Shown here: one piece after another, positions 1-12,599 of the stretch | Numbering within the stretch: the stretch's first letter is position 1 | Layout of the letters: every line of letters starts with the position of its first letter | Assembly: GCF_047948215.1 (NCBI RefSeq) | Contig: NC_134455.1 | Span: 153,928,575 to 153,992,574, forward strand | Direction: 5' to 3' | DNA: 64,000 nucleotides | Source of the DNA: Lycorma delicatula | Taxonomy: Eukaryota; Arthropoda; Insecta; Hemiptera; Fulgoridae | Notes under the pieces: generated by a model | Databases searched by the model: none | The model's input: only the letters and a program-made list of their open reading frames with translations | Told to the model about the DNA's origin: nothing | Position numbers and translations under genes: made by a program

Positions 1-2735
1 TACAATTCAGAATCCTATTGTTTGCTAAAATCTAGACTAAAGCGGAAGAACTATTTTTTAAAATTACATTTCTTTCATTTTGATATTTTCATTTTTTTCT
101 CTAAACCAACACGATCAATTAACGTGATCGTTGCTTGATTTATTCTATTTTTATGTACTACAACAAATTAATGCAAAGTTAAAACGCTATTATTAGTTAA
201 TTATAAAAAAAAAATTTACGTTTAAGATACTATAATACCTCGTTTTAATTTTCTTATTACACTAATCTGATTATAAGAACAATTAATTGCTAGTTCTCTC
301 TAATACGTATATTCATAACATTCATTTTGCATTAAGATGTAGAACGTGCAAGATGTGACAAACTGCTTAATTAATAAATTATTATAATTAAACTTCTTAT
401 CCATGAGATTGTATTCTCTTTAGTTAGGAAACCAAACATATTCTGTAAGAAAATTATACTTTTAAGGATAACAATAAAAACGTTTTAATTATTTTTCTAG
501 ACATTTTAACTAGACAAGTTAAGAAATCTGAAAAAAGAAACTTAATTTCCGATTTTTTTTTTTTACTGGTATCAATAAATATTATCATTATTCAATGACC
601 TTAAAAAACTCCATCACAATTCATTAAATGATTTATGAGATCATTTAAACAATTGTAGACAAGTTATGCTTTTAAATAAATCCTTTCTTTTCTATCTTTA
701 TATTATTATTAATCATTATTTTTTGTTAACTTAATCAATCTTTTTCCTTAAATTAATATCTTGGCATAATATAGATAAATAAAAAATTTTGATGTAGAAT
801 AAAAACAAAATAGCGGAAAAACTGATAAAAAAGTCTTTAACTTTTTATAATTATTATTTTATATTACTTGAACTGTTAAGTACGTACGTTGTAAATAACA
901 TGAATGAACTGAAATGAGATAAAAAAAAAAATTATAAAAATAATATTCATATATTCAAATATAAGCTACACATTAAATTATTTTTACATACAAAGCTTAA
1001 GAGAAATAAAGAATTTATTGTAAAGTAATAAAATTTAGTAATATTATATAAAATAGAAAAAAAGATGAAAAAACAGTCTAGTAGATGTGAAACAAAAAAA
1101 AGTAATAAATACTTGGGTAACTCACGGTTTTATATTACAAACATGTATAATATTTTTTTTCTCACTTTTATAGTTCTGTTAGAGTAGACCAAAGAATTTC
1201 GTTGTTCTCAATATTTTTTACATCTCCTTACGACCCTTTTCTACCTCAGGATTCCTGAATTATACAACGAAAAAATAAGTTAACTCCAAATGTGTAGTTT
1301 GCATAACTATGGACGTAGAATTCGAAATTCTGAGTTTTAAAAAATAATTTAAGAGGTTCTTCGCCATTGGTTTTTCTAACCAGTACCTACGAATAAAAGA
1401 CTAAACTCGTAAAAAGTTAAAGATTGTATTTAATTTTTAATTTACGTGAGAATATGTTCGTTTACAACAAATATATGACGATTACTTTGATATCAGCATA
1501 ACATATTAATTTAACAACTCTATGTTTATCGCCATAACAGTAACTATTACTCGTAGAATCCTTCATTAAAAACAAATAGAAAAAACTGGTTTTTTTCCTA
1601 TTTTACCTTTATTCAATTTCATTTATTTCATTTCCTTCTGAAATCATTTACTATTATGCATTCCCATCGATGAAGTCATAATAATAGTGATAATGCCAGT
1701 TGGGGACGTATATCGGTTGAAATTTTGAAACTAACTTTGTAATGCTAAAGAAACTTCTTCAAAAAACTCATTTTGTGCGATTAAAGTATAAAAATAAATA
1801 TTGTTCCAATGGAAAAGAGAAAAATTTTCTAAATTAAAAAATTACTAGAGAAAGGTTGGTCCTTCTAGTAAATTATTTTTTTTCCATTTTTATTCATTGA
1901 AATGTTCTGATAAAATGCAACCATGTAGTTAACTATAATAAAAACTTCTTCATCATGAAGAGAATTTAAATAAAAAGTTCTTGGAAAACTTTATTTGTAA
2001 TAACCGTTGTATTTTAAGAGGAAATAGGAAGTCCGGCACTTCCTCCATTAGGCTTGGACCCTGTCCAGAGGCAGCCCTCTATCATCCAAAACTAAGAGTT
2101 GACTGTATACAGATCCAGACATCTTCAACATGAACACACATTCATACACACAGAGAGAGAGATAGAGAGAGACAGTCACACAGACACAAAAGTAAGTTGA
2201 GAAAAAGGAATCAATCAAGAATAAGGGAAAAGATGGGTTACGAGAGAGTAAGGTGTATTCTCAGAGGAATGTAGTTTGAGAAAAGCTACTACATCTAAAA
2301 GAAACCTCAAACTCTCCTGTAAACAGTAAGAGTCTAGAGGTAAGCAAATCAGGGAATTTTTACCCAGACACTAACAGCACGATATTGATCAACAATTTTG
2401 CATTGACCATCTAAATGTATTACAGTAATAAATATTGTTTTCCTGGTATAAATTAAAGAGCTCCTAAAGGAGCAACCTTGCCTAGTTCAGAATTATATGG
2501 CATGTATGGGTGTCAAAATGAACTACAAACCAATCTGCTAGGTACTTATAGGAGCTTGTTTCGAATCTTACCATCTTTAATAACGCTCTTGGAACTTTTG
2601 CTAGAATGCAGATTCACTATATAATTAAAGGAAAATATTTGCAGGAAGGAAAAGTATTTATTAAATCATAGATTTTTTTCTAATAAAAGTTACTTGTTTT
2701 AATAAAAGGTATGAAGAGAAGAAACGATCTTAAGG
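1..2735. other. AT-rich DNA without recognisable gene
   Basis: Many A/T runs and no reading frame with recognisable protein similarity. A moderately GC-richer patch at about 2030-2340 includes a GA-rich run (2150-2175) and could be a decayed repeat, but I cannot assign it. Confidence 0.6.
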
Positions 2736-2739
2736 GAAT

Positions 2740-4035
2740 GGCATGAAGCAGTACTAGTCAGCACCTACAAGAACTCTGTTGCAACTTCAGAGGAATATCA
2801 CTAATGAACAGTGCCTATAAAATCACCTCAAAAAGAACAAGCTATGGATAGAACAATACTCAGACTCAGAAACAGGCTCAGACTCAGAATCTTTGCCATA
2901 GGCCGCTCCACAATAGATCAGATTTTCATCCTCAAAGAGACAATTAGAATATACTGGAAATATAAAAAAGAGCTCCACAGGCGTTTCATAGACTTCTTAA
3001 AAGCTTACAACAGCCTTAACAGGAGGAAAATAATGGGAAAAGATGGAAAAATTTGGTGCCAAAAAAAAATTAACTTGACAAAGATGACTGTTAATAAATC
3101 TAAGCGTAAAGTTGAAGTTGAGGGAGAATCTCTCCAATTTTTACAGGAGTGTAATAAGGGCTGATACCACTTTTATTTAACATAGCGTTGAAGAAGCACC
3201 GCAGAAAGTGAGGCAGTCAGATAGAGAAATAAAGATAGGGACAAAGATCAGTTTACTTGGATTTGTGGATGAGTTACTTTACTCACAGAGAACCAAAAAG
3301 ACCATGAAGAAATTAGCAAAGTAGTTACTGAAGAAACAAAATGCATAGGCCTAAATATAATGATGAGAAGACACAATATATGCATTTTACAACATAAAGC
3401 ATCCCACAGATAAACAGAGAGGATCACTGTTTTGAGGAGGTAGATCAGTTTAAGTAATTGGGGGTAATACTATCAAATAAAGACAAGAGAACCAAAAATA
3501 GGGAATATAATCAATCTTACCGAAAGATGCCTCCATGCATGCAACAAGGTTATCTCAAGGTATTATTAAACCAAACAAAACTGAGACTGTATCGTACTAT
3601 TATCAGAAACACTGTACTGAATGTGTTAGAAACATGGATACTGAATAAAGAGGCTGAAAGAAAACTCATCATTTTTGAGAATAAAATCCTAAGGAAGATC
3701 TTTGGTCCCATAAATGAAGATGAAGAGTAGAGGATCAGGTAAAAGGGTGTCTTGTCAGGACACTTGTCAGGAGCTTGGCATAGCATCCTAAGTGAGGAGC
3801 AGAAGAATTAGGTGGACAGGTCATGTTTTATAAAAAAAGGAAGGATTCTTCTTAAAAAAGCAAGGCTGAGCAAACTGGGAGGAAGGACACCACCACGCAG
3901 AATAAAACAGAAATGGTGGGACTAAAACAGAAGTAGAACCTGACTTAATTAGGAGCAACAGTTATGGAAGCAGTGGTGAATGGAAAGTAGCGGGAAATTC
4001 TTAGTGCAGCCAAATCCTATCTTGGGTATCAGTGG
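2740..4035 (+). pseudogene. RTE-like non-LTR retrotransposon remnant (reverse transcriptase to C-terminus), copy A
   Basis: The conceptual protein shows reverse transcriptase landmarks in order: a CNFRGISLMNSAYKI-like segment at about 2780, a GRSTIDQIFILKETI block at about 2900, a decayed FVDDLVLL-like catalytic box at about 3260 (FADD in related elements), and the palm/thumb region FKYLGVILSNK to ETWILNKEAE to NKILRKIFGP at 3450-3720. The reading shifts frame and meets stops several times; the longest open pieces are 2811-3164 and 3458-3730. Endonuclease and 5' end are missing, so this is a 5'-truncated dead copy. Related fragments lie at 5950-8400, 17130-17640, 47040-47880 and 57140-57612. 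Clade is inferred from motif style without a tree. Confidence 0.8.
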
Positions 4036-4587
4036 GCATGGGGGAGGGAGAGAGACAGAGGAGTGAGAGAGTGGGAGAAGTTATTTTCTCTACTAGGAGG
4101 AAAATACGTAGGCCTACAATCCATTGTTTCCAGGAAAAAGGAGTATACTAAATTTGGTCTTTTTCAATATTTTTAACAGCATTTTTACTGTTTAACATCT
4201 GATATACAAGTGACAAAGTTATAAAAGTGCTTTCTATGAGTTTAATGATATTGAATGTATAATTATAATTATACAGTATAATATTACACAATGTATAATT
4301 ATACAGTGAGTCTAGAGTGGACAAAATGAAGGAATCACTCTTAGTTCAAAATATCTACAACTTTTCAGTTGGGTTCCTGTAATTTTTTGATTTTATGTAA
4401 CAATATAATTTTCTGTTCTCATTTTAAATTTACAGTTAATTAATTACAATGCTTTGTGTAGCATTTTATCACTTTATATAGTGTTCCTCCAGGTTTCAAA
4501 ACCAAAAACAATGAAAAAAGCAAGTTCGAAAAAATCATTCTACATTTGGAAATAAATTCTAATAAATAAATTCATAATATAGCACAG

Positions 4588-4588
4588 G

Positions 4589-4624
<36 letters not shown>

Positions 4625-4625
4625 G

Positions 4626-4663
<38 letters not shown>

Positions 4664-4697
4664 CGAGAGCGAGAGAGAGTGAGAGAGAGAGAGCGAG
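4588..4697. repeat. compound microsatellite (CG)n(CA)n(TA)n(GA)n
   Basis: Four dinucleotide arrays follow one another without spacers: a short CG run, about fifteen CA units, a TA run, then an interrupted GA run. Confidence 0.97.
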
Positions 4698-4699
4698 TA

Positions 4700-5945
4700 G
4701 GAATTCATTAACTGGACTGTTATCAGAGAGGTGACAAATTAAAATCAATAGATCAAAGGTTAGAAGAAACGATATATAGGTAGTATTCCACTACAACAGG
4801 AGTAAAATAGAATAGTAGTCTCTGGAGTGTATTACTTTTATGTTATTTCCCATATAAGTAAACGGAAAGATACTGACTGGTAGATGGAATAATTGGTTTA
4901 TTTGAATATAGACCATCATTCTTGCCATTAGGGAATAAAGTTTTAATGGACGCCCTTGGTTAATCTACATACAAAATGAAAACTGAAATTATGTTTTCGA
5001 ATGCTATTAACAACTGTACATTGGGTAGCTAAAATTAATAGAGAAATTAAAATAGAACCTCATCAACCAACACATCAATAAATAGTAATAGTGAAAATAT
5101 TTTAGTATGATAACATAAGTTCATTTTTAAAACAAATACAAACCTAAAAGAAACAATTAAAAATAATACTCTAAACTCTTTTTCATAAAATATAATAATT
5201 ACACATACGCCAGCCCTTATATTGCATTTCACCTGGATTCTTTGTGCTCTGCATCCAAATACACCTTTCTATAGGTTTAACAAATAATTTACAATTTACA
5301 CTTACAAACTGTTTTTGTATTAATTTATTTAAATAAATTGTAAATGTTACACCCTTTATGTATATATTTTTTTCATTTAAATGAATAAAATAATAAATAA
5401 TTTTCATAACAATGTTCCATATAGCCTCTGGTCAAATTATATTAAAAAAAATTGTAAATTTTATACTTCTCTCAATTGAGTTAAATTAATTAATTAATCA
5501 ATTAATTTGCTTATTATTTATTTGTTTTATTTACTTTTTAAATATTCTTTTACATACATAGTTTTCCATAGAATCTATTGATGACAATCGTTTAACAATC
5601 AAAATTGCTATTTAGGATTAGATTTTAAGTAAAATTTTTTTGTAAACAGTTTTGGGAGCATAATTTTTTTCAATTAATTATTTATTTTACTTCATCTACC
5701 TCATATTTTTTATATGGCTGTAAAAGATTTAAAATATCCAAGATGCAGCAGAAAGCAATCAGATTTGCTTTCTCTGAAAGAAATAGTGATCAATATTCAG
5801 TCACTCTCTGTAGCAAACAGATTATTGATATTTTTCATAGGAAGAATGAATAATATACCTTTATTTCAATAGACAGCATGTTGACGTATAAAACAAAATA
5901 TTCTTCTTCAAAGTATAAGGTAAAAGCCTATTATGTCAACCTTCC
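4700..5945. other. AT-rich DNA without recognisable gene
   Basis: Low-complexity AT-rich sequence. Short open frames on the minus strand (5047-5407) have hydrophobic low-complexity translations and no recognisable motif. The lower-numbered end may hold the 3' UTR of the minus-strand LINE that begins at about 8400. Confidence 0.5.
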
Positions 5946-5949
5946 TTCT

Positions 5950-6321
5950 TTTATCTTACGTAAACTAGTCTCTCCATCTTTTCACTGACTTCTTCTAACC
6001 CTAGGTTAGAGGGTTAGTACCCTTTGGAGATAGTTTATACCCAACTCTATTAAAGAACAAATACCCAACTCTCCATGAACGTCCTCATTTCTTTTTCATC
6101 AAGTCTGGTATACCCAGCATACGATCTTAGAAACCTTATCCCAGCAACTTGCAACCTACACTCATAAACTGTTGATAATGTCCAAGTTTCCTTTACAAAC
6201 AAAAAACTAAGCACCAATAACACCCTACAGAACTTCAATAACTTCTTTGTTCTCACTCTATTCCTTGATAGTACCACTGAGTACACTTGATAGTCACATT
6301 GTCTATTAAATCACTAAATCT

Positions 6322-6358
<37 letters not shown>

Positions 6359-8400
6359 CTTCCACAAGGTATGATAAAATACACCCAAAAAAATTAAATG
6401 ATGAGACCTGTTCTATTTTGCTGCTTTTACGAACAACAATCTCTGACCTTACAGGGTATCCTCCACAAAATGCCATTACTTTAGATCTTTCAACTGAAAT
6501 CATTAGATTGTCAAAATCTAATCACCCTTTGAAATACATGCGACAGTCTCTTCTTTATCCTATTTGATAACCTGGTCGCCTGTAAAAAGCAAACTACTGA
6601 TTCCCTCATCCTGTCTCCAAAATCCCAACTATTGAAAGGCAAATATTTAATTTATTCATGCAATATGTCATCTATATACAGATTAAAGAACTAATAGGCT
6701 ACATCCCTATCTTAATACTCTATTTACAAGTTCCAACTTACTATTATTGCCCGCTATATATATTTTTAAATCCATGTATATACATTTAATTATCCCTATT
6801 AAATGCTTCGGAATTCATCTTCTCTTTAAAATGCCATAATCAGATTGACCAAATGAAACGTCTTAATATACTGTATAAAAAGCAAATGGTCTCTTTATTA
6901 AATTCTCTGTTCTTCTCAATAATTTGCTACAGAGCAAATATGTTTACCTGAATAATCACACTGCTGTAAAGGTAGATTGCTCCTCCGTCAAAACCACTTC
7001 AACTAAAGGCCTCAATCTTATTGTTACAATCCTAGAAGTTATCTTGTATGCCACATTCAGTAGACTTATTTCTCTGTTGTTCTCACAATCTTGTCTTTGT
7101 TTTTTTAAAAATAGGTCAAATAACTGCCACTGACCAAACTGACGGCATAATGTTTCCACCATACATTAATGAACCTCAGAAACCTCAACATAAAAGTTGG
7201 TGATGCACTTTTAAGCATTTCAGCCTTTAATTAACCCATAATTCAACAAGCTTTCCTATTCCATACACAATTTAAGGTTTCCTACAATTTTCCAAACTGG
7301 ATGTTGTCAATAAATAAAAGATCACGTGAATTCTGGGTATTTAGAGTTCCCATTTCCTCTTTATCTATCCTTTAATTCTTGATATACTGCAGGAAGGTTT
7401 CCCTACTAATAATGTTAAAATCAGCCAGATCTTTTGTATTTCTATACAGACGATTCATTACCTTAAATGACATTCCCTGATAATGATATATATCATTTTC
7501 TACATCTGAAATATACTTGTCCACTCTCTTGCTCGGCTTTCCTAGCTTTGTTCCATACAACATTAGCTATCCTGTGATATTGCTGCTGTGACTGTAAGGC
7601 ATTTATAGACAATGATTTTCTTCTCAACTCCCTCCTTCACCTCATTCCACACATAATTCCCCTCTGTTTGCCTTTCCTGCTCTTCCCCAATGCTTCCAAA
7701 GCAGCTCCTTGCCAAATAAATTTCATATTATGTCACTCACTCTTCTTCCATTCTATCACTCAGATTGAAGAATCACGCACATTCAATCGCTGCTGATGAA
7801 TAACTTACTGTGTTCTTCTCTTTTCAATAATCTCAAGCATCTAAACAACATGAAATGGTCCTCTACACACCTGGACATTTTTAAACAAAGTTAACAGTTT
7901 TGCATTTGCAAGGAAATAATAAATTGTACACCTATTCCCTCTGGTAACCCACGTATACTTGTGGATTTCTTTATGTTAAAAAAGTTATTTACTATCCATA
8001 ATCCATTAAAAGAATCAAAATCTCGCAAGGCTCTTCCATTTAAATTTCATACAGTCTCATTATGCTTCCGTGCTATTCTATCCATCGATATACATCCCAC
8101 TTTAGCATTTAAATCACCACACACCATAATAATATAATCATTCTTATTACAGCTACTTAAGGTATTTTGTAGTATCCCATAAAAATTCTCTGTTTCCTAC
8201 TTCCGTTCTTTCTCTCGTGCATAGATACATAAAGAAAACTATATATCCTCTCTCCACTCTACATTGTACCAACCAAATCATAAGAACCCCTCTGTTTCTT
8301 CTTAGTTTTGCTTATCATTGCCTCATCTATGTCCCTTGTCTCCAAAATCTTAACAAGCCACAATCTTCCCATCAACAACCATAAGTTCCATGTGTACAAA
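5950..8400 (-). pseudogene. RTE-like non-LTR retrotransposon remnant (endonuclease plus reverse transcriptase), copy B
   Basis: Read on the minus strand, the order is that of an endonuclease-RT polyprotein. A CGDLNAKVG-like endonuclease motif (GDFNAKVG in relatives) lies at about 8130-8090. Linker sequence follows (7563-7372). An RT entry block (ISLLNVAYKITSRIV with LTEEQ) lies at 7162-6956. The palm/thumb segment SKVMAFCGGYPVRSEIVV is at about 6500, and the C-terminal WTLSTVYECR / IRFLRSYAGYTRLDEK segment at 6286-6050. Many stops and frameshifts interrupt it, and a (TA)n array has expanded inside the coding part at 6324-6356. At about 2.4 kb this is the most complete LINE of its type here. 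It is not functional. Confidence 0.8.
6324..6356. repeat. (AT)n microsatellite inside a decayed LINE
   Basis: An uninterrupted run of alternating A and T lies within the C-terminal coding part of the minus-strand LINE, where the translation becomes an IYIYIY run. Confidence 0.95.
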
Positions 8401-8404
8401 TTTA

Positions 8405-8920
8405 ATTTTTCTAAAAATTAATTAATTTTTCTTTTTTTTTAAATGCTATATTGAAATAAGAAAATAAATAAGTAAAATTACAAATATAATCTAATCAAAC
8501 TTAACCTACGCTCGTTTCGCTTTCAATCTAGCGTTTCAGTGGCGCCATCTAAGAACTAACTAACTACAGTTTGTACCCTTTGGAACGGAAAAATACGTGG
8601 TGGGCAGATAACCGATAAGTACCAAATATTCCTCTATTACCTTTAATTTTAATTATTTTATTGTAGTTATAAAATTCACTCTCATCAAATAAATTCTGAA
8701 AAAATTTGTGAAGAACAGCTGGGAAAATTAATTTGAAGTAAATTACTCTTGACAAAGTATGTATATTTGTCATATTTAATAAATTAATTCTGCAATTTTT
8801 ATTTATGTTATTACTTCACCCGTTTGCATGATGCATTAAACACAATTAAAAATAATGTATATACTCTTCACAGTAACAATCTGTTTGTATCACATTTAAA
8901 TGAAGGCAATTAAGAGAAAA
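8405..8920. other. AT-rich DNA without recognisable gene
   Basis: No motif recognised. A 69-codon minus-strand frame at 8564-8773 has no family resemblance. Confidence 0.5.
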
Positions 8921-8924
8921 TACT

Positions 8925-9530
8925 TTTTTGTAGCATTTCTCGTCGCGGCTTCGCTGGTGCTATATATGGTTTTTAGTAATTATGCGTGGGCTTCGCTCTC
9001 AGAGTTTCAAAACTTACAATTTTCCTTCTCTTATCTCTTAAAAAAGAGAAAAGAGAAGGATAACAAACGATAAAAGGATTTTGACGTCTGATCCAAATGA
9101 TGTCGTTTGAAATAGGGTATTATACTTTCTAGAATTATCTAAGAAATGTTTAGATAAAAGATGTGTTCCCAAAATCACATTTTTAATGAAATCAGGATAC
9201 TAAAGTTGTTCAAGAACTTTGCCTACGGCACGCCTAAGTCAAGTGTTTCATCATTTCATTTTTAGCACTGCAGTGGTTACATATCTTAATCATATTACCT
9301 ATTTGAATATTTTTCAAATTCAGATAGTTAATCTCAGGGTGATAATCAAAAGCTACTGATTTCAGATTTAACATATTTGTCGAAAGTTGAACTCGATTTT
9401 GTTCTATCCATATATGTTGCTCTTCGAGTCTTTCAGAAGATTCTGGCGTAGATTCAATTTGTTTACGATGATAAATTCTAGTAGCCTTAGAAGTTCTTCT
9501 TTTCTTTGATCTCGCCGACTTAGGCATTAT
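8925..9530 (-). pseudogene. Helitron replication/helicase protein, N-terminal remnant
   Basis: The minus-strand frame starting at 9527 is basic at its N-terminus (MPKSARSKKRRTSK), then shows an FDYHPEINY segment and an IGNMIKICNHCSAKNE block. This matches the Cys-x2-Cys region that opens Helitron helicase-like domains. After a frame change the minus strand continues with KHFLDNSRKYNTLFQTTSFG at about 9175-9095, a hallmark stretch of the same domain. The second half of the Cys motif is deleted, and the Rep and helicase catalytic motifs are absent. Close to the lower end, the minus strand reads GCGAAGCCGCGACG then CTAC at 8932-8962, resembling the GC-rich 3' terminus of the short Helitron at 22683-22878, with CTAC in place of the required CTRR. 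Confidence 0.72.
9024..9059. repeat. inverted repeat, 16-bp arms, 4-bp loop
   Basis: The pyrimidine arm 9024-9039 pairs with the purine arm 9044-9059 with a single mismatch (A33 opposite A50). It lies between the Helitron coding remnant and its putative 3' end. Confidence 0.85.
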
Positions 9531-9771
9531 GAAAATATTATTACCAAATCGACAGTCAAATTTATGCCGATTATATGAATTGCTTACCCTGATGGAATTT
9601 GATTTCAGGATGTAAAAACTATAGAACGCTACTTACTCGCGTGAGGATGAGTTCTCGCGAGTCGTCGCCAGAATAGACAATGACATTAATTTAGATAAAC
9701 ATGTAATAACATTCGGAAGATATTAATATTGAAATTCAAAATTCTTCAAACCATCAAAACTTTGTTATGTA

Positions 9772-10185
9772 CAAGGGACATTCAATAATTAAAGAGACAA
9801 ATTGATGTAGGAAAAACTGTGTATTTTTACAAAATGAGTCTTTTACTACTTCTCAGCATAATCCCCACCAGTATTAATACACTTGTCCCAACGATGAACT
9901 TTTTTTTTTATATCTGATGCAAAGAAGTCTTTGTCTTGTTGTCTGAGCCAGTTTCCCACAATTCTTTGACCTCCTCGTTGTTGCCGAATTTTTTCCACGC
10001 AATGCCTCCTTGAGTGGACCAAACAATTGAAAATCCGAGGGAGCCAAATCTTGACTGTAGGAAGGATGTGGTAGTATTTCCCAACCCATTTTTCCATTGG
10101 TTTCTTGGGTCAGTTGGGCAGTGTAAGGGCGAGCATTGTTGTTGTGGCAATATCACGCCTTTTCTTTGAGCTTTGAGATCCACGA
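9772..10185 (-). pseudogene. mariner-family transposase, C-terminal remnant
   Basis: The minus strand encodes the second and third catalytic blocks of a D,D34D mariner transposase: HNNNARPYTAQ (normally HDNARPHTA), then HPSYSQDLAPSDFQLFGPLK. The second catalytic Asp reads Asn, while the third Asp (APSDF) is kept. The coding frame shifts after EALRGK near 9990 and again before IVGNWLRQQDKDFFASDIKKK, ending at the stop near 9846. Beyond it the sequence runs into AAGGGACATTCAATAATTAA preceded by TA at about 9770, a plausible terminal inverted repeat and TA target site. The N-terminal DNA-binding half and the other terminus are missing. Confidence 0.85.
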
Positions 10186-10189
10186 TGTT

Positions 10190-12220
10190 TTTCTCTCATT
10201 GCTGGCTTGTTTGTTGCACCAAACAGATTAAGGGGAAAATATTTTCTACTGGGAATTTCTGCAAACGAATACATTTCTGTAATGTTAGCCGTACTAGGTG
10301 ATCTAAAATATAACATTCATAATTAAAGAAAATAATGGAAACGCTCATAGAAATAGTGATAAAGAGAAAATATATTAAAGATAACGGAAAAATAATATTA
10401 CAGTAACGGTTAATGGGACGGTTCAATAAAAGTTTTGCTGGCCTAAATAAGATGTTGTTAACTGATTGGTTAAGAGTATTATGAATAAACAAGTAAACTA
10501 TAAGAAGTTCCAATCTGTTTCTGTTTAACATACTGCATTTGTTATTTTACAGTTCTACTTTGTTTCTTAATTTTAACATATACGGTGATCTAATAATCAA
10601 CGGTCGCTGTAAAACCGGGATCATTCTACATTCAATGCAAATACGATAACTTAAATTGAAATAAAATTAAAAGACGAACTAAATAAAGGTTATTAAAAAA
10701 ATTAAATCAAATAAAATAAATTTATGAAATTTAATTAAAATTAGAAATTATTAATTCTTTTAATTAATCTCTACTGAAGGTGAGAAGATTGAAATATCTG
10801 CAATAGATTAACACAACAATAGACAGGAAGTTATTGTTATTCTATGCAACATGCTTAATTTTGTTAACAGACGCTACATGACAAAAAGTTCATACAATGG
10901 AAATTAAGCAGCAACTTAATATAAAATCCTAGAAAAAATATTAATAAAATGTATTAGTTTTTTTATAAGAGAGAAAAAATACAATTTATAATGTTTAACT
11001 TTTTAATTTACCATTTTAAAATATACCATATTACAGAAAAACTTTTTATTAAAAAAAAAAATTCTATTTCAGTATTTCAATGAATATAATTACATCATGG
11101 AAAATCCTACCTTATATATAAAACGGTACATTCAAATATTTATTTTATTGCCAACGAAAACTAAAAGCTTTTATAAATATATTTTTTGTTGCTCGAGAAA
11201 ATAAATACTTACAGATTTAATTCATCGGGGACACAGTCGGACACTTCCTAAATTTTAGTGGAAAATATATGAAGAGATTACTAAAAGGTTTATACGTTAA
11301 GTGCATAAAAAAAGTGCTCGTAAGCTCTGCTTTTTAGTATCTATATAAAATCTTCTTTCAAAAAATTTTAGCATAGAAAGTACAGCTGCTAATAAAATTT
11401 CTTTTAATTAAACTCCCTGTAAATCCACATTTATATTAAAAATCTAAAATTTAAAACGTACTTTTATTTAACTGTTTTTTTTTTTACTTTCTTTAAATAT
11501 CTTTTTATTAAAATCTCTTCTCTAAAATATTTAAAAATAAAATTTAAAATAATATTTTTAATTAGTATTATTTCAGGTATACTAAAAGAAGCATCGCATG
11601 GAAATACGTTATAAAAAAAAAGTAGAAAAAGTACTTCATAGAAAGCAGAAATAAAAAAGCAAAAAAGAGGGTGAGGGTGTGTGTCTGAAGCGGGAATGAG
11701 TGCAGTTATGGAAAACAATTATTGTTATATTCAAAGAACATTATATAAAATCCCTCCCAAAAAATATACAAAATAACTAAGACAATAAAAAGCACACGTC
11801 ATGGGAAGCCGATCAAGCAGCAGTAAGAGGCTTGACATTATGTTATTTTCCCGAAAAATTGTAGCGATCTATTTGATGCAGCATGTATAAGATTTACGAT
11901 TTTTTTCTAACATGAGATAATAATAAGAAAAGAAGTAAAAGAAGATGAATAAAACAATAAAGGGACAATGTTACTTCAACATAGCTTAATAAATAGCTAA
12001 TTGAATTATTATAATGAGATAGAACTTTTGAAATAATACTTACGATCGTAAATAGCTAGAATTAGTTACTATCAGTTAAAATTAACAAGGTGTTCGGAAT
12101 TATATGCAATTAGAAATATCCCCGTAATATGTATCCAGAGGAACAGTACGTATTGTGTAGATAATGTAACTCTTAATTATTATATACGGTTTACCAATTT
12201 ATAAGATCAAAGGCCAGTTT
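10190..12220. other. AT-rich DNA without recognisable gene
   Basis: Long A/T tracts. Minus-strand frames at 10196-10531 and 11464-11718 have hydrophobic low-complexity translations and no recognisable domain. Confidence 0.55.
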
Positions 12221-12225
12221 TCGTA

Positions 12226-12299
12226 ATGATTCTTATATTTTTTTTTTGTCTTCAGTCATTTGACTGGTTTGATGCACTAAATTCTTATTATGATTCTTA
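12226..12299 (-). mobile_element. minimal 3'-end RTE insertion flanked by a 10-bp target-site duplication
   Basis: ATGATTCTTA occurs at 12226-12235 and again at 12290-12299. Between them lies only 54 bp: an A-tail (T-run on the plus strand) followed by the extreme 3' end of the same LINE seen at 23591-24470 (GTCTTCAGTCATTTGACTGG). Identity to the other copy runs over about 40 bp. This is a 5'-truncated target-primed reverse transcription product. Confidence 0.9.
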
Positions 12300-12599
12300 G
12301 TAATCATAAATAAATAAATAATTTATTTTTACATAAATTTGTGAAATTTATAATCCACTTTAAATTAGTTTGAAATTTAAACTTTTTAAAAATACATCGA
12401 ATTAAATTTAATTTATTTTTATTAAAAGTTACTTCAAACGTATCATGTCTCTTCTGTGCGACCATCCTCAGGTGACTGATGCTATTTTCACACTACCTTC
12501 AGCTGATGTTATCGATGACATTTTTATTTCATTAAGTAGACATGTTTTAGCAAAGTGATTGAAAAAAAAATGTGTGATTTCAATTGTGACTGTTCGTTT

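Noticed and set aside
4588..4697. CRISPR-like or tandem regulatory array
   Set aside because: It is a plain compound dinucleotide microsatellite; no spacer-repeat structure exists anywhere in the window.
6924..7133. 69-codon plus-strand frame
   Set aside because: It is antisense to the RT entry block of the minus-strand LINE at 5950-8400.
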